Origin: Acanthosepion pharaonis
Taxonomy: Eukaryota; Mollusca; Cephalopoda; Sepiida; Sepiidae
Assembly (NCBI GenBank): GCA_903632075.3
Contig: CAHIKZ030005580.1
Span: 716,001 to 780,000, forward strand
DNA length: 64,000 nucleotides
Reading direction: 5' to 3'
Shown here one piece after another: positions 21,006-30,540 of this stretch. Position numbers and translations under genes: made by a program. How positions within the stretch are numbered: the first letter of the stretch is position 1; each line of letters starts with the position of its first letter. The notes under the pieces were generated by a model. That model worked only from the letters and a program-made list of their open reading frames with translations. It did not search any database and was not told the DNA's origin.

Positions 21006-21079
21006 GACAAAGATGAGGACAATAGTCCGAATAATGTAAATAGTGTACATAATACCTCATCTCAGAAATATAGACAGAC

Positions 21080-21175
21080 TCGTTTAAATGTATTGATGTC
21101 CGATATCTTGAAAGGTATAACCAATTCCATAGAATTAAGTACAATTTCGGATCAGGGACTGATTTATCCTAAAAA
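21080..21175. repeat. tandem duplication, copy 2 (right part)
   Basis: TATTGATGTCCGATATCTTG and GAATTAAGTACAATTTCGG match 19083-19140 in copy 1, resuming exactly after the PLE-1 target duplication. Confidence 0.85.
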
Positions 21176-21660
21176 AGTTCTAAAGTCCCATAACTTTTGA
21201 AAATATTGTTTGCTGGTATAATCATCAGTCCCGTGACAAGGTGTGATTTTAGGCTCAATGCACAGCTGAGCACCCGACTTCCTGCTTCTATGTCTTTCTG
21301 TAGGTATTCAATCATGCGTAGCGTATCTTGGGCATCATAGTCATAGCTTAACACACCACTTTCAAGATCAGACCGCCTTGATCACGAGCACGTAACCTCT
21401 GACCTCAATGCTGAAATGCTCTAATCATGCCATAATCTTTAGTTTTGGAAGCTCTATACCCAGAGATACCGGGCCATCACCATCCTGTATATTTAGCTAG
21501 GAGTTCCAGCCTACATGCAGAATTAATTTGTAGAAGCCCGCCATAAATAGGATGTATTGTTTTAATTACACACTAGTGAGAATATCGGACACAGTGCATT
21601 TTGCTTGCATGGTTTTGATATTAAGGGCGATGAACTGTAACACTGACAGCAAAGTTTATG
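21176..21660. other. unassigned
   Basis: ATAATCATCAGTCCC (21218-21232) also occurs at 18514-18528, just before the tandem duplication copy 1, so this may be part of the same larger repeat. Otherwise nothing recognised. Confidence 0.4.
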
Positions 21661-21839
21661 GGGTCAGACACTGCGCTGTCCAAGTTGAACGGTAAATTCT
21701 TGCACCCGATATTTCCTAAGTCGAACAATACCAAATCTCAACATAATTCCAGAAATGACATCCACCGTCATGCCCTGTGCGTAGCAGGTGTTAAAACTGA
21801 TTCTACGGATGCCAGAAACTTAAATAATATACGTCGGAC

Positions 21840-22070
21840 AACTGACATTTAGTTAAATAGGCGCCATTATAATTACATACTTTGTCACGTCAGGGTATAT
21901 TTGATATGTATGATTACATAGGAAAAACCTCGGGGAATTTATATAAACGATTATATGAACACAAAAGGAATCTTACAAAACCACAAACTGACTGCATTAG
22001 TTACTATAATCAGCAAGGTCTTAATTTCCATTTACAAGATGCTAATTTAATTAGTATAGGACACTAAGCT
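21840..22070 (+). pseudogene. GIY-YIG-like endonuclease fragment (PLE or related retroelement)
   Basis: The ORF 21882-22067 contains YDYIGKTSGNLYKRLYEHKR, which fits the YIG-x-T...R...EHK block of GIY-YIG nucleases, followed by an I-x-x-Y-x-x-GLNFHLQDANLI stretch. The upstream RT is not recognisable. Its sequence is unlike PLE-1, so it would be a second lineage. Short, hence moderate confidence. Confidence 0.45.
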
Positions 22071-22194
22071 TTATCAGTCATACCAGTAAAGTCCTGCTCC
22101 TTATCATTTTGAACTGCTATCAGAGGAACAAGAAGGTTTTAGAACTGAATGTAGTACAATGGAACAGGTCTTCAATTGTAGGATCCTCGTAGAG

Positions 22195-22945
22195 AAACAC
22201 TTGCAACATCAGAGGGACATGTTCCTCAACTTTTTTTCATTTCAAGAAAGCATTTGATCGTGTATGACATGACGGTCTTTGGCAAATCTTTAGGGAATTC
22301 AATATAGATAACGTAATTATCTAAGTCACCCAGGCCATATATAAAGATGCCACCTGCGCAGTTCTTCTGTGAATACAAATGGGAGGATTCTTCTGGAAAA
22401 CGGTCGGCGTGTGACAGGGATGCGTACTTTCACCCACATTGTTCAACCTATTTCTAGAGAGAATCATGCAAGAAAGCTTGAAAGACCATTATCCTTCAGT
22501 CTCTATCGGGGAAAGACCCTTCTCTAACTTACGTTTGCAGATGACATTGACCTAATAAAAGGTAATAACATGGGCTCCAAGACTAGACCAAAAAACATTT
22601 TGAAAGAGCAGGACTATATGGAATTGTGGTCGGCTCCGAGAAATCCGAAGTAAAGGTGAAGAGGACAAATAGTGATACATATGTCAATGTCACTGGAGGA
22701 AGTGTCCAATTTTAAATACTTAGGATCAATCTGGTCTAAAGATGATAGCTGCAACTCGGAAATCCGCACACAGATTGCTGCAACCATGGCAGCGATGCCA
22801 AAACAGAGAGAAGGATTCAAGCATTTGCGAACTAATTCACGAGAAAACATCTTGGCATATTCTATTGGGAACATAAAACCAATAAGTTTGTACAGAATAG
22901 GGTTGAAAGTTTTGTGGGCTACAAGGAAACTTTTGGCTGGCTAGT
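22195..22945 (+). pseudogene. RTE-like LINE reverse transcriptase fragment, copy 2
   Basis: Plus strand, several frames. KKAFDRV, then HDGLWQIFREFNIDNVII (motif A region; the catalytic D of DFKKAFD is not clearly kept). QGCVLSPTLFNLFLERIMQE (motif B) and LRFADDIDLIKG (motif C, with FADD intact at about 22532-22560) follow. Then EEVSNFKYLGSIWSKDDSCN and SEIRTQIAATMAAM complete the thumb region. This is the endonuclease-reverse transcriptase LINE type common in marine invertebrates. Stops and frameshifts throughout. The 5' endonuclease and the C-terminal end are missing here. Confidence 0.85.
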
Positions 22946-23290
22946 AATTCCCGAAGCAAGGTTATTTACTTACCTCCCCGAGAGGCAGGATTAGGCCCAA
23001 GGCCATTTTTTAATGCGCGGCAAAACCGAGTCCGTAGGCTCGCGCAAAAATTCCCTGTAGACACCGTATTCATGGGGTCGGTTCGCTGCCTGCCACCCCA
23101 GACGAGACTCTGGCCTTCGGCATAGCCTAGTCTGGCATAGCCTAGTCTGGGTTCCTCTCTGCCCGAAGGAAGAGAGTTCGACCACCACAGCTGGATACGT
23201 ATCTCTAACTAACTGCCGAAGCAAAACACTCAGGCATATGCTGTGCTCAGTATATATAGCTACTGATATAGTCAGTCCACATAGGCGATA
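22946..23290. other. GC-richer unassigned segment with 15-bp tandem repeat
   Basis: Clearly less AT-rich than its surroundings. GGCATAGCCTAGTCT occurs twice in tandem (23119-23149). GGTTCCTC followed by CCGAAGGAAGAGAGTTCGAC (23151-23182) resembles 61878-61903, so this may be a diverged two-copy repeat. No ORF with a recognised domain; the 131-residue antisense ORF is driven by the (TA)n. Confidence 0.4.
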
Positions 23291-23291
23291 G

Positions 23292-23292
<1 letters not shown>

Positions 23293-23365
<73 letters not shown>
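23293..23365. repeat. (TA)n(TG)n microsatellite
   Basis: About 64 bp of TA then a short TG run. Confidence 0.97.
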
Positions 23366-23930
23366 AGGTTGTGCTGCCCTGGCCAATTTTAAGTCTACTA
23401 TTGGTCCATGCTTAGAATATTCCTGTCACATATGGTCCGGTGGCCCTGCTATTTACCTTGAGCTCCTTGAAAAAAATGAAAAGAAGAATCTGCAATATTA
23501 TGGGTCCTGATCTGTTGGTTCTGCTTTACTTACTTTCCCCCCTCTGTAATGTTGCTTCTCCTTGTTTTTTCTATAAATACTTTCATGTAAATTGTTCGGA
23601 TGAACTCTTCTCTATTGAACCTAAGCTTTTTGAATTTAAGCAGAGTACAAGACTGGCGCCGAGATCTCGTCAATTCACAGTTGAGCTGGATAGCTGTAAC
23701 CGTATATTCTATGCTAACAGTTTATTTTCTCTCACTTCTCGCTTGTGGAACTCGCTTTGGGCTATATGCTTCCCAGCCAACTTTAATCTGTAAAATGCCA
23801 TGTCAGTCGCTATCTTCTCTTCTTCTGATTAACCTTTCCTCTTCGCGCTCATTATTAATATTTCTGTTTGTAATTCTTACACATCCTATAACCACTTGTG
23901 TTTTAGTGGCTTTTATACATGAATTTTGAT
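23366..23930 (+). pseudogene. LINE-A C-terminus, copy 2
   Basis: Starts with a mariner-like scrap GTTGTGCTGCCCTGG (23369-23383), then LINE readings STIGPCLEYSCHIWSGGPA and IYLELLEK. The ORF from 23440 continues with NVASPCFFYKYFHVNCSDEL, FEFKQSTRLAPRSRQFTVEL, IFYANSLFSLTSRLWNSLW and CFPANFNL. This is the standard CR1/jockey-like C-terminus after the RT thumb. A further CAGATCAAATATGGCACG block (23938-23955) echoes the PLE arm boundary. Confidence 0.8.
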
Positions 23931-23955
23931 AAAATGCAGATCAAATATGGCACGT

Positions 23956-24450
23956 ATATCCGACAGAACAATTGGATAAAGATCTCATAAGATACGTTTA
24001 TAAACCTAACGTATCACTTATCAGAAAATGAGATACAGAGAAAGAAAAAAAATATGCTATTTTTCTTTTTCTTTTTATTGTTTAAGCAGGCTTCCATTTG
24101 AGTTGTTAAGCAACGTTAGTCTAAGTTATGGCATTCTAAACTTAAGAAATGATAGATTGTCCGCAGAAATAAATTGAAATATAAAACATGTTCATCGGCC
24201 GTTAGCCAACAGGAAGTTTTATAGGAACAATTCAAGTCTAATTCTTATCGCGTAAGCTCTAAAACAGTTAGCGGACTGTAAACAGGTTTCAGAAGGTAAT
24301 GCCAACAAATTTCATTCGAAGTGATTCGTGATGCGTGTAATTAAAGTGTTTCAGGTTTCTATGAGTTTCTGGACTAAACTTTCCATCAGTAGCTACACCT
24401 ACCTTTTATTAACCCTTAAAAGGTGAGAAAAATTGGCCCAAAATTTCACG
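23956..24450. other. unassigned
   Basis: No recognised element. Confidence 0.4.
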
Positions 24451-24875
24451 CCAAATGAGTAAAACACAAGAATGTTCTTTCTTGAAAGGATTGATTTTAT
24501 GCATGTATCAAATTTCAATGAGCATCGTATCAAATTTGCGTTAGCCTCATATCCAATTTGAATCCTAAATTTAGTTGCGTCTCATATCAAGTTTTGTTCA
24601 GCTCCAGGTAAAATTTGAGTCAGCATCACATAAAAAAGTAAACTATAGTATAAATTTGGTGCTAAACTCGTATCAAATTTAAATTGACCTCATATTATAT
24701 ATGTGTTAGCCTCATATTCAATTTGAATAAACTTCATCTAAAATTTGAGCAAGCGTCATATGAATATAGTTCAGATTTATGTAAAATGTGAGTCAGTCTC
24801 ATATCAAATTTTGTTCAGTCAAATAAAATTTCTCTCACCGTTGTGTCAATTCTGGGTCATATTAATATCAAATTT

Positions 24876-24943
24876 ACCAAATTTAATATGATACTTGATT
24901 ACATTTTAAATAAAATGTAATCAAGTATCATATTAAATTTGGT
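24876..24943. repeat. 68-bp perfect palindrome
   Basis: Arms 24876-24908 and 24911-24943 are exact reverse complements over 33 bp, with a 2-bp centre. The arm begins ACCAAATTTAATATG and ends ATTACATTTTA. It arose within the minisatellite. Could extrude as a cruciform. Confidence 0.95.
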
Positions 24944-25007
24944 TTATACTAATATTACATTTTGATTTGGCCACAAATCAAATTTAATTAAGGCTCGTAT
25001 GAAATTT

Positions 25008-25135
25008 GAATTGGGTACCTCGACGTGGTGTAATGTTTAGCATGTTTATCTTGCTAGAACAATTACGACTGAATAGTGAATTCGTTCCTCACTGGGATTC
25101 CTATGCATTCGATCTTGTGCGACAACTAAGCTATG
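25008..25135 (+). repeat. tRNA-like unit, fifth family member
   Basis: ACGTGGTGTAATGTTTAGCA (25022-25041) matches the A-box region of the 744-1256 cluster. CTTGCTAGAACAATTACGAC and TTCGTTCCTCACTGGGATTC follow in the same order. The B box is altered to TTCGTTCC. Lies inside the minisatellite. Confidence 0.6.
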
Positions 25136-25240
25136 CTTATAAAATCACCGTATCAAATTTGAATGAACCTAGTACCAAATTTGATTCAGATTCTTATAAA
25201 ACTAGAGTCAGCTTTATATCAAATATCTGCCATTGAATGG

Positions 25241-26038
25241 TATACAATATGTTGAGTATGTATCTTAGGAAAGTCTATCAACCAATTTCTGGAAAATCTA
25301 CTTCAAATTACAAAAGTAGGAAAGATAGATGGAATCTGTAGATGTCTAAAGTCAAAATTCTATAACTGTCTCAAAATAGTTGGGATATTTTTTTGTTTTA
25401 CGACCCTGTACTAAAATATGACATTTGGTGGCCGTACACTCAAAAGCCGCAGATATTTTCCTTCTTTTAACATAAGATTTCATTGGTAGTTTCGAATGAT
25501 TGCCAAAATCATATGTTGAAGAAGGTATTAACCATTTTAAAGTGAAAATATTAACGTCTTTTTCTCGATTAAGAAGCACACACAATTTCATACCCTGTTG
25601 AACTAATGAGGCACCTGATTCATTGGTTCACTGTGATTTTAAATTGTGTGACTTAAATAGTAATGGAAGTATGAATGCGGAATATATTGATATGAAGTTA
25701 TTTAAATTCCTTTGCCGTAAACACGGATGTAATTTTATATACTGGCTGGACGTAGTATCTGTTTGTCCCCATCGCAAATATTTTATGATAATACAGGAAA
25801 CACATCCCAGAAAAATCTTCCACACATTGCTAAGGTATTAGCTAGCTGAAGACACCATTGCCACCAATGTCTTCCCATTATGTGAGGTATTTCTTGGAGG
25901 TAGATGTTAATGGTGTCCCTGCCGCAAGCTTTCCATATATGGAAAAGTCTAACACTCAAAGGCCGAGTAGGTAGCGTCATTTGAAATTTATAAAATCTCT
26001 CTATTAAACCAATCTTTCAGTAAAATAGGTTTCTCGAG
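25241..26038. other. unassigned
   Basis: Several 65-80 residue ORFs on both strands overlap and share no motif. No repeat link found. Confidence 0.4.
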
Positions 26039-26302
26039 TTAAATGTTATCGCTTTTTCCAGTAATGATGGGAATTTCTTTCCAACCCTTTTGTTTGAGAA
26101 GTGTGGAATACCAACACATTACGCCATTGTTTTCTTTTTGATTTATGTATGATATCCAATTTAATAGTTGTTCTTGCTTAAAGTCAGCAAATGATGCGGT
26201 TTTTATTATTTGGTAAAGTTCTTTGTTTCTGATTATGTAGCGCCAGTCAACGAGGTTGAAAGAAGGATGTTCCTCTGTAAGACCTATAAGCTTCATTCGC
26301 AC
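26039..26302 (-). pseudogene. possible LINE C-terminal fragment
   Basis: The 87-residue minus-strand reading contains ELYQIIKTASFADFKQEQL, NWISYINQKENNGVMCWYST and LLKQKGW. It loosely follows the C-terminal pattern of some LINEs (xxSFxDFxxxQQxNYxxHIxRxxNxSxxKxLLF). Codon usage looks protein-like. Assignment uncertain. Confidence 0.35.
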
Positions 26303-27022
26303 GAAGCCATTTTAAAATTAAATATAATGCATAGCACTGCTTTTGAAATATCCTGAATAGTAAGTATATCTTTATTATTCGCGGTTTCCTCGTATAATTC
26401 ATAATCGATGCAAGTCAACGCGGTTTCCTTTTCTCTGTAAAAAATCATTGCCTAACCCAAGGGTTTATTTAATCGTATTCAGATTGCACACAAAATGAAG
26501 TTACAAAAGAAAAGATTATACACATTAAATATTTTTTTTTCGAAAATTTATCTTATATAATGTTGGAGAAGAGTATTTCTGCAGGTGAAAAAATATTCCA
26601 GTATTTTCAATACACAATGTATTTACTAAGGCTTTTAAAGATTATCTTTTTTCTTTTTTTTCTTTAAATATTTCCTCCATTGCTTTCTTAATATCGTTTA
26701 TTTTCCGAAGAATTTTAGCAGCTCCAATTCCGAAGACAAGATTGCCTTCGGCAGCCAATCAGCATTCTCACTTATTAATAAGCGAACAGAATATCCGCTA
26801 ATCCTGGACAGCTTTTCACTACCTTCAGTGGCGTGTCTAAACGGTGTTATGTTAATCATGAGATTAACTTGGAGCTATTCATTTAGAATCATTCTGGGAT
26901 TTTATAAATAGTAATGCATTTATTTTATTTCTTTACGGTACAAAATTAAGTAATGCATAAAGAAACAACGCCATGTTGAAATTTACGATAAAAAATAGCT
27001 GTTGCAGATCTACAGTCGGGCA
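26303..27022. other. unassigned
   Basis: AT-rich; nothing recognised. Confidence 0.4.
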
Positions 27023-27085
27023 GATTGATTGATTTGATTTTACGGCTTATCAACCCTTTGTATGCTATTTAAAGCCAGAAAATGT
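27023..27085 (+). repeat. rep-C head fragment
   Basis: TTGATTTGATTTTACGGC and TTATCAACCCTTTGTATGC then ATTTAAAGCCAGAAAATG match the rep-C start. It is followed directly by microsatellite instead of the rep-C body. Confidence 0.55.
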
Positions 27086-27150
27086 GTGTGTGTGTGTGTG
27101 TGTGTGTAAATATATGTGTGTATATATATGTGTAAATATATGTGTGTAGA

Positions 27151-27248
<98 letters not shown>
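27086..27248. repeat. (TG)n and long (TA)n microsatellite
   Basis: TG block at 27085-27107, TATATG variants, then about 84 bp of pure TA (27157-27240). Creates YIYIYI read-through ORFs in several frames. Confidence 0.97.
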
Positions 27249-27249
<1 letters not shown>

Positions 27250-27254
27250 AAATA

Positions 27255-27381
27255 GTAGATTTCCGTATAGGAATAGAGGTTCGATTTCCGTTGGAGAACG
27301 CATATTTTTCTTCGGAATTTTCGAACATTCAGGTCAGTAAATGTAATTAATACGGTTTATTATAAACAGGACATTTACTTA

Positions 27382-27388
<7 letters not shown>
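27255..27388 (+). repeat. SINE-A copy, 5' part replaced by microsatellite
   Basis: TTCCGTATAGGAATAGAGG then TTCGATTTCCG (B box, 27280-27290) and GGAGAACG match the 3' half of the tRNA head at 37125-37164. The tail GTTTATTATAAACAGGACATTTACTTAAAT (27354-27383, here in two parts) matches the tail of the 37-kb copy. The A box is missing. Confidence 0.7.

Positions 27389-27446
<58 letters not shown>
27389..27446. repeat. (TA)n microsatellite
   Basis: About 57 bp of TA directly after the SINE-A tail, consistent with expansion of the SINE end. Confidence 0.97.
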
Positions 27447-27448
<2 letters not shown>

Positions 27449-27589
27449 TAATTGAATAAATTACAAGCATTATGTCTGCTAATTTTTAATAAAATCCGCC
27501 GTTCATACTCACGAATAACCTTCCGTATATTGATGTTAAAGGATGAGAAAAATGTGCTATAGCTGTTCAAATTTCTTTTATTTTCATTT

Positions 27590-27645
27590 CCTAAGTACTT
27601 TCGATCTTCTTTCAAGATCATCTTCAGGGGTGTAAGTGGTACAAA
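27590..27645 (-). ncRNA. hammerhead-like core, isolated
   Basis: Minus strand: CTGAAGA (27631-27637), one spacer base, GATCTT pairing perfectly with AAGATC across a 5-nt GAAAG loop, then GAAA (27599-27602) and the self-complementary AGTACT. No coding PLE sequence is recognisable beside it, so it may be a solo PLE terminal repeat. Confidence 0.4.
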
Positions 27646-27660
27646 ACTATATGTTGTTCA

Positions 27661-28099
27661 TTAGTATAAGTATTTATATAAAGATATGCGTTGGTATCCA
27701 TTACCGTAATTCTTTCGTTGTGCTTTTAAATGCAAAACGGTTGACAATGAGCTGAACGTTCATTTGAACGTGAAAAAATATTATCCATTATGGAATCTTT
27801 TTCTCTCTCTGTCGTGGTTCACGCGCGCAGTAAAGAATGAAAAAAAAAAACTGTTCCTTTACAGGCATTTTAGAACATTACTCTTTCATTTATATCAAAT
27901 TTATTATATGAGATAATGAAATAGAATAATTTGAGCTACACAACCAAAAGAAAGCATTAAACTGCGAACACGAGTCATATTCTTAAGTAGCCTCGTAGGA
28001 TCGAGACTTTAATATGGATGCCACGCATGGTGCCATACCTGTTCAGAAATATAAAAAAAATATTAGCACTATACAACCGCTGCCTCAGATCAATGGTTT
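27661..28099. other. unassigned
   Basis: Nothing recognised. Confidence 0.4.
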
Positions 28100-28380
28100 A
28101 AAATATCTTTGATTATGTAAAATCTGTGGATCATGGCGAAGGCCACCTTTCTTTGAACCTTGGGAACTGGCGCTACAGGTTCACAAACAATGAACTGTAC
28201 CAAATAGCAAATAACACATCAGGTGAGCAGTAACAATTGTCATCACATGTAACATGAAGAAAAAATAATGAAATAATAAAGATGTTGATATTCCACACTA
28301 CTTCAAATAAAAATTAGGAAGGAATTCCCTATAAGTACTGGAAAGAACAATAACAGATACTGCACTTGAAACAAGTATTT
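28100..28380 (+). repeat. rep-G copy 1
   Basis: TTTCTTTGAACCTTGGGAAC then TGGCGCTACAGG (28148-28180) and, downstream, CCACACTACTTC, TTAGGAAGGAA and CTGGAAAGAACAATAACAG (28293-28359). The same order is found at 52741-52975. No coding capacity; class unknown. Confidence 0.65.
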
Positions 28381-28383
28381 TTC

Positions 28384-28385
<2 letters not shown>

Positions 28386-28430
<45 letters not shown>
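28386..28430. repeat. (TAA)n trinucleotide microsatellite
   Basis: About 42 bp of pure AAT/TAA repeats. Confidence 0.96.
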
Positions 28431-28433
<3 letters not shown>

Positions 28434-28596
28434 CTTAGAAAAGTGTGCGATTTCAAAACGAAAAAGAGAAGACAAAGTTCCACAATATTTCGACAAAATA
28501 TCTGTAATCTTAAAGTTATATTTAAAATTGTATACAAGTATAAAAACATAAAAAAAAAATCTACAAAAATATTATAAGTGTTCGTGCAGTGGTCGC

Positions 28597-28650
28597 TTGA
28601 CCTGAGGAAACGGCTGTACTGGTGATCAACGTGTCGAAACGAATGAAACG
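28597..28650 (+). ncRNA. hammerhead-like core, degenerate
   Basis: CTGAGGA (28602-28608) and GAAA (28636-28639) are separated by 27 nt with weak pairing (AACG with CGTG-type). Suggestive only. Confidence 0.25.
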
Positions 28651-28719
28651 CAGACATCATGAATAGAACAGCCAGAATTGACGTCATATTCAACCTGAAG
28701 AGAAATTAATGATATACTC

Positions 28720-29335
28720 AAAATGTTGACATTCCACACTACTTCAGTAAAATATTAGGAAGGAAATCTACTATAACTACTGGAAAGAACCATAACAGAT
28801 AATGGACTTGAAAAAAATATTTAATAAAGTTTAACAGTCTTACTAGGTGATCAGTGAATGCCGAATGTTTTTTTGGTTTGGTTTGTTTTACGGTCTATCA
28901 ACCTCAATGGTTATTTAATGCTAACAAAATCTTTGTTGCTGGTAATGTTTTTTTCCTTCATAAATCTATTTTTGGTAATATTTTTTTCTTTAAAAATGTA
29001 TTGCTGGCAATAATTTTTAAAGAAATATTTCTGGTATTAAAATTTATTTTTACACTTTCATAGTGTTTTGACCCCAGTTTTTTTTGGTAACTATTAACTG
29101 GGACCCTAACAGGTACTATCACTGTGGGTCAGGGTGGACTTGGGAACAGAAGAAATTAAGAGGTGGTTCCATTCTCCTCAAAAGCTCCTGATCAGAGGCC
29201 TTGGTGTTGAACGTAGTTTATCGTCTTACTCAGGACGCGCAGAATGTTTCCTTATAAGGAAACGGTTAATAGTACCATTAACATTACTTATGTGATACCC
29301 GTCATTTTTCCTCCCAACTGATCTAATGAATATTG
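28720..29335 (+). repeat. rep-G copy 2, split by rep-C
   Basis: 28724-28812 repeats the rep-G 3' block (CCACACTACTTCAG, TTAGGAAGGAA, CTGGAAAGAACCATAACAG). The copy continues to GTGAATGCCGAATG (28854-28867). After the rep-C insertion it resumes at TTCCTTATAAGGAAACGGTT (29247-29266), matching TTCCTTATAAGGAAATG at 53055-53071. Confidence 0.7.
28863..29249 (+). mobile_element. rep-C element with 8-bp target duplication
   Basis: The 8-bp direct repeat GAATGTTT (28863-28870 and 29242-29249) flanks a 371-bp unit that starts TTTTGGTTTGGTTTG and ends CTCAGGACGCGCA. The uninterrupted rep-G copy at 53 kb shows the empty site. Internal landmarks: TTTACGGTCTATCAACC, repeats of TATTGCTGGTAAT type, AACTGGGACCCTAACAGG, GGGTCAGGGTGGAC, GGTGGTTCCATTCTCCTC. 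No TIRs, no poly-A and no pol III boxes that I can see, so class is unresolved. An 8-bp duplication is typical of hAT elements but not unique to them. Confidence 0.75.
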
Positions 29336-29339
29336 CTAC

Positions 29340-29690
29340 ACTGTTTTTTAATCATTTCATCCCAAGTAAGGCAATAAACTGCCAACACGCATAGGTTTCT
29401 GAGTGTTAGAGTGTATGACAAAAAATACTATTAAGTATTAAAAGCCACTATTAAGGAGAGGGGATAGAAAAGAACAAGAATTAAGAAGACAGAAGGTAAC
29501 GATGTATATAAACTTGTCAAGACCAATGTTGACTGGAAAGCAAAAGGCCGTAAGAGAGTTCCACAGGCGAGAAGTGCGATAGAAGAAACTGTTGGCACAG
29601 AACTTACGGTTACATCCAGCCATTTCAACTGTAACATCAAGACAAAACATTTATACGTTAACACATCCAGTCAGTTAAAGTCAGAAGCCA
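29340..29690 (-). pseudogene. LINE-A C-terminus, copy 3
   Basis: Minus strand: VEMAGCNRKFCANSFFYRTS, RLWNSLTAFCFPVNIGLDK. Tail sequence (AATCATTTCATCCCAAGTAAG, 29352-29372 on plus) as in the other LINE-A copies. Immediately followed by another copy, head to tail. Confidence 0.75.
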
Positions 29691-29694
29691 CGAG

Positions 29695-29985
29695 AGCCAT
29701 TTCTTATTCATTTCACCACAAGCAAGGCAATAAATCCACTCCGAAGCAAGGGGTTGTTGAATGTAGAAAAAACTACTAGTAAGGATAGAGCACAATAAAA
29801 GAACAATAATTTCGAAGATAACGATTGTCATTGTTAAAATTTAAAGATCAAAGTTAACTGGAAGGCAAGAAGCCGACAGAGAGTTGCACAATTTAGAAGT
29901 GCGAGAGAAGAAACTGTTAGCATAGGACTTACGGTTACATTTATCCATTTCAACTGCAGAATCAAAAAATAGTAAGAGCCACAGT
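29695..29985 (-). pseudogene. LINE-A C-terminus, copy 4 (tandem with copy 3)
   Basis: Minus strand: FDSAVEMDKCNRKSYANSFF, SRTSKLCNSLSASCLPVNFD. The tail (TTTCACCACAAGCAAGGC, 29710-29727) begins right where copy 3 ends. Confidence 0.75.
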
Positions 29986-30260
29986 TTAAGCGGATATGTG
30001 GGGAAGATAACAAGTAAACCTGGACTTGAGCAGTTTAAAATTGTCATGATTGGGGAAGCAGCCTCTTGGGAATCGGTTACACAAGGCAGCGGTATGTGGG
30101 GAAAAGTTGCTCAAGTGGAACTTACATCTCACCAAGAGTTGTGGGTGGTGATGGGAATGTGGGTAGCTCAAAAGAAGTTAGAGGCCGTAAGATATTTTGG
30201 GATTGAACTCACAACCAGTAGATGACAGCAACCCATGTTTAAGCAATATCTATACCCATT
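29986..30260 (-). pseudogene. LINE-B C-terminus, copy 3
   Basis: Minus strand: LLVRCKFHLSNFSPHTAALC, NRFPRGCFPNHDNFKLLKSR. The nearest relative in the window is the copy at 30.5-31.3 kb (shared plus-strand block GGAACTTACATCTCACCAA). Confidence 0.75.
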
Positions 30261-30540
30261 ATGCTACTGTCTCGTGGGCATCAACTGAATATTTTTGGAG
30301 TCTTTACATCCAAATATTTAAAGGTGGCCAGAGAATACTTGGTCAAACGGATATCTACTATCACCCAAAAATAATGGCGATCTGAAGATGGCGGAGTGTT
30401 TTGTCTATGATAGCATCTATAAAACTCAAAATCAGACGAGAAGTGCGAATAAATAAAAGTACACTGAGAATGTCTGTTATTCAAATGAAAGACAAAACCT
30501 TAAATTATAAACGACTTTAATTTCTCCGAATTTTTCAGAT

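Larger units (their letters stand above)
19878..21090 (-). mobile_element. Penelope-like element PLE-1 with inverted arms and nested Copia solo LTR
   Basis: Flanked by the 11-bp direct repeat TCGTTTAAATG (19878-19888 and 21080-21090). Outside it the host sequence continues as in copy 1 of the tandem duplication, so both borders are certain. Left arm 19889-20025 plus 20342-20374; right arm 20877-21079, inverted. Between them, on the minus strand, lies the 3' end of the PLE ORF (RT tail and GIY-YIG endonuclease). PLEs transpose by reverse transcription at a site opened by their endonuclease and often carry terminal repeats of variable orientation. 5' truncated and frameshifted. Confidence 0.85.
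24450..25240. repeat. degenerate minisatellite (ATCAAATTTGA-type units)
   Basis: About 20 or more diverged units of the form (G)CCTCATATCAAATTTGAAT, spaced roughly 25-35 bp. Often alternates with units ending AAAATTTGAGTCAGC. Interrupted at 25010-25135 by a tRNA-like unit, after which the array resumes (CGTATCAAATTTGAATGAAC at 25148-25167). Confidence 0.75.
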
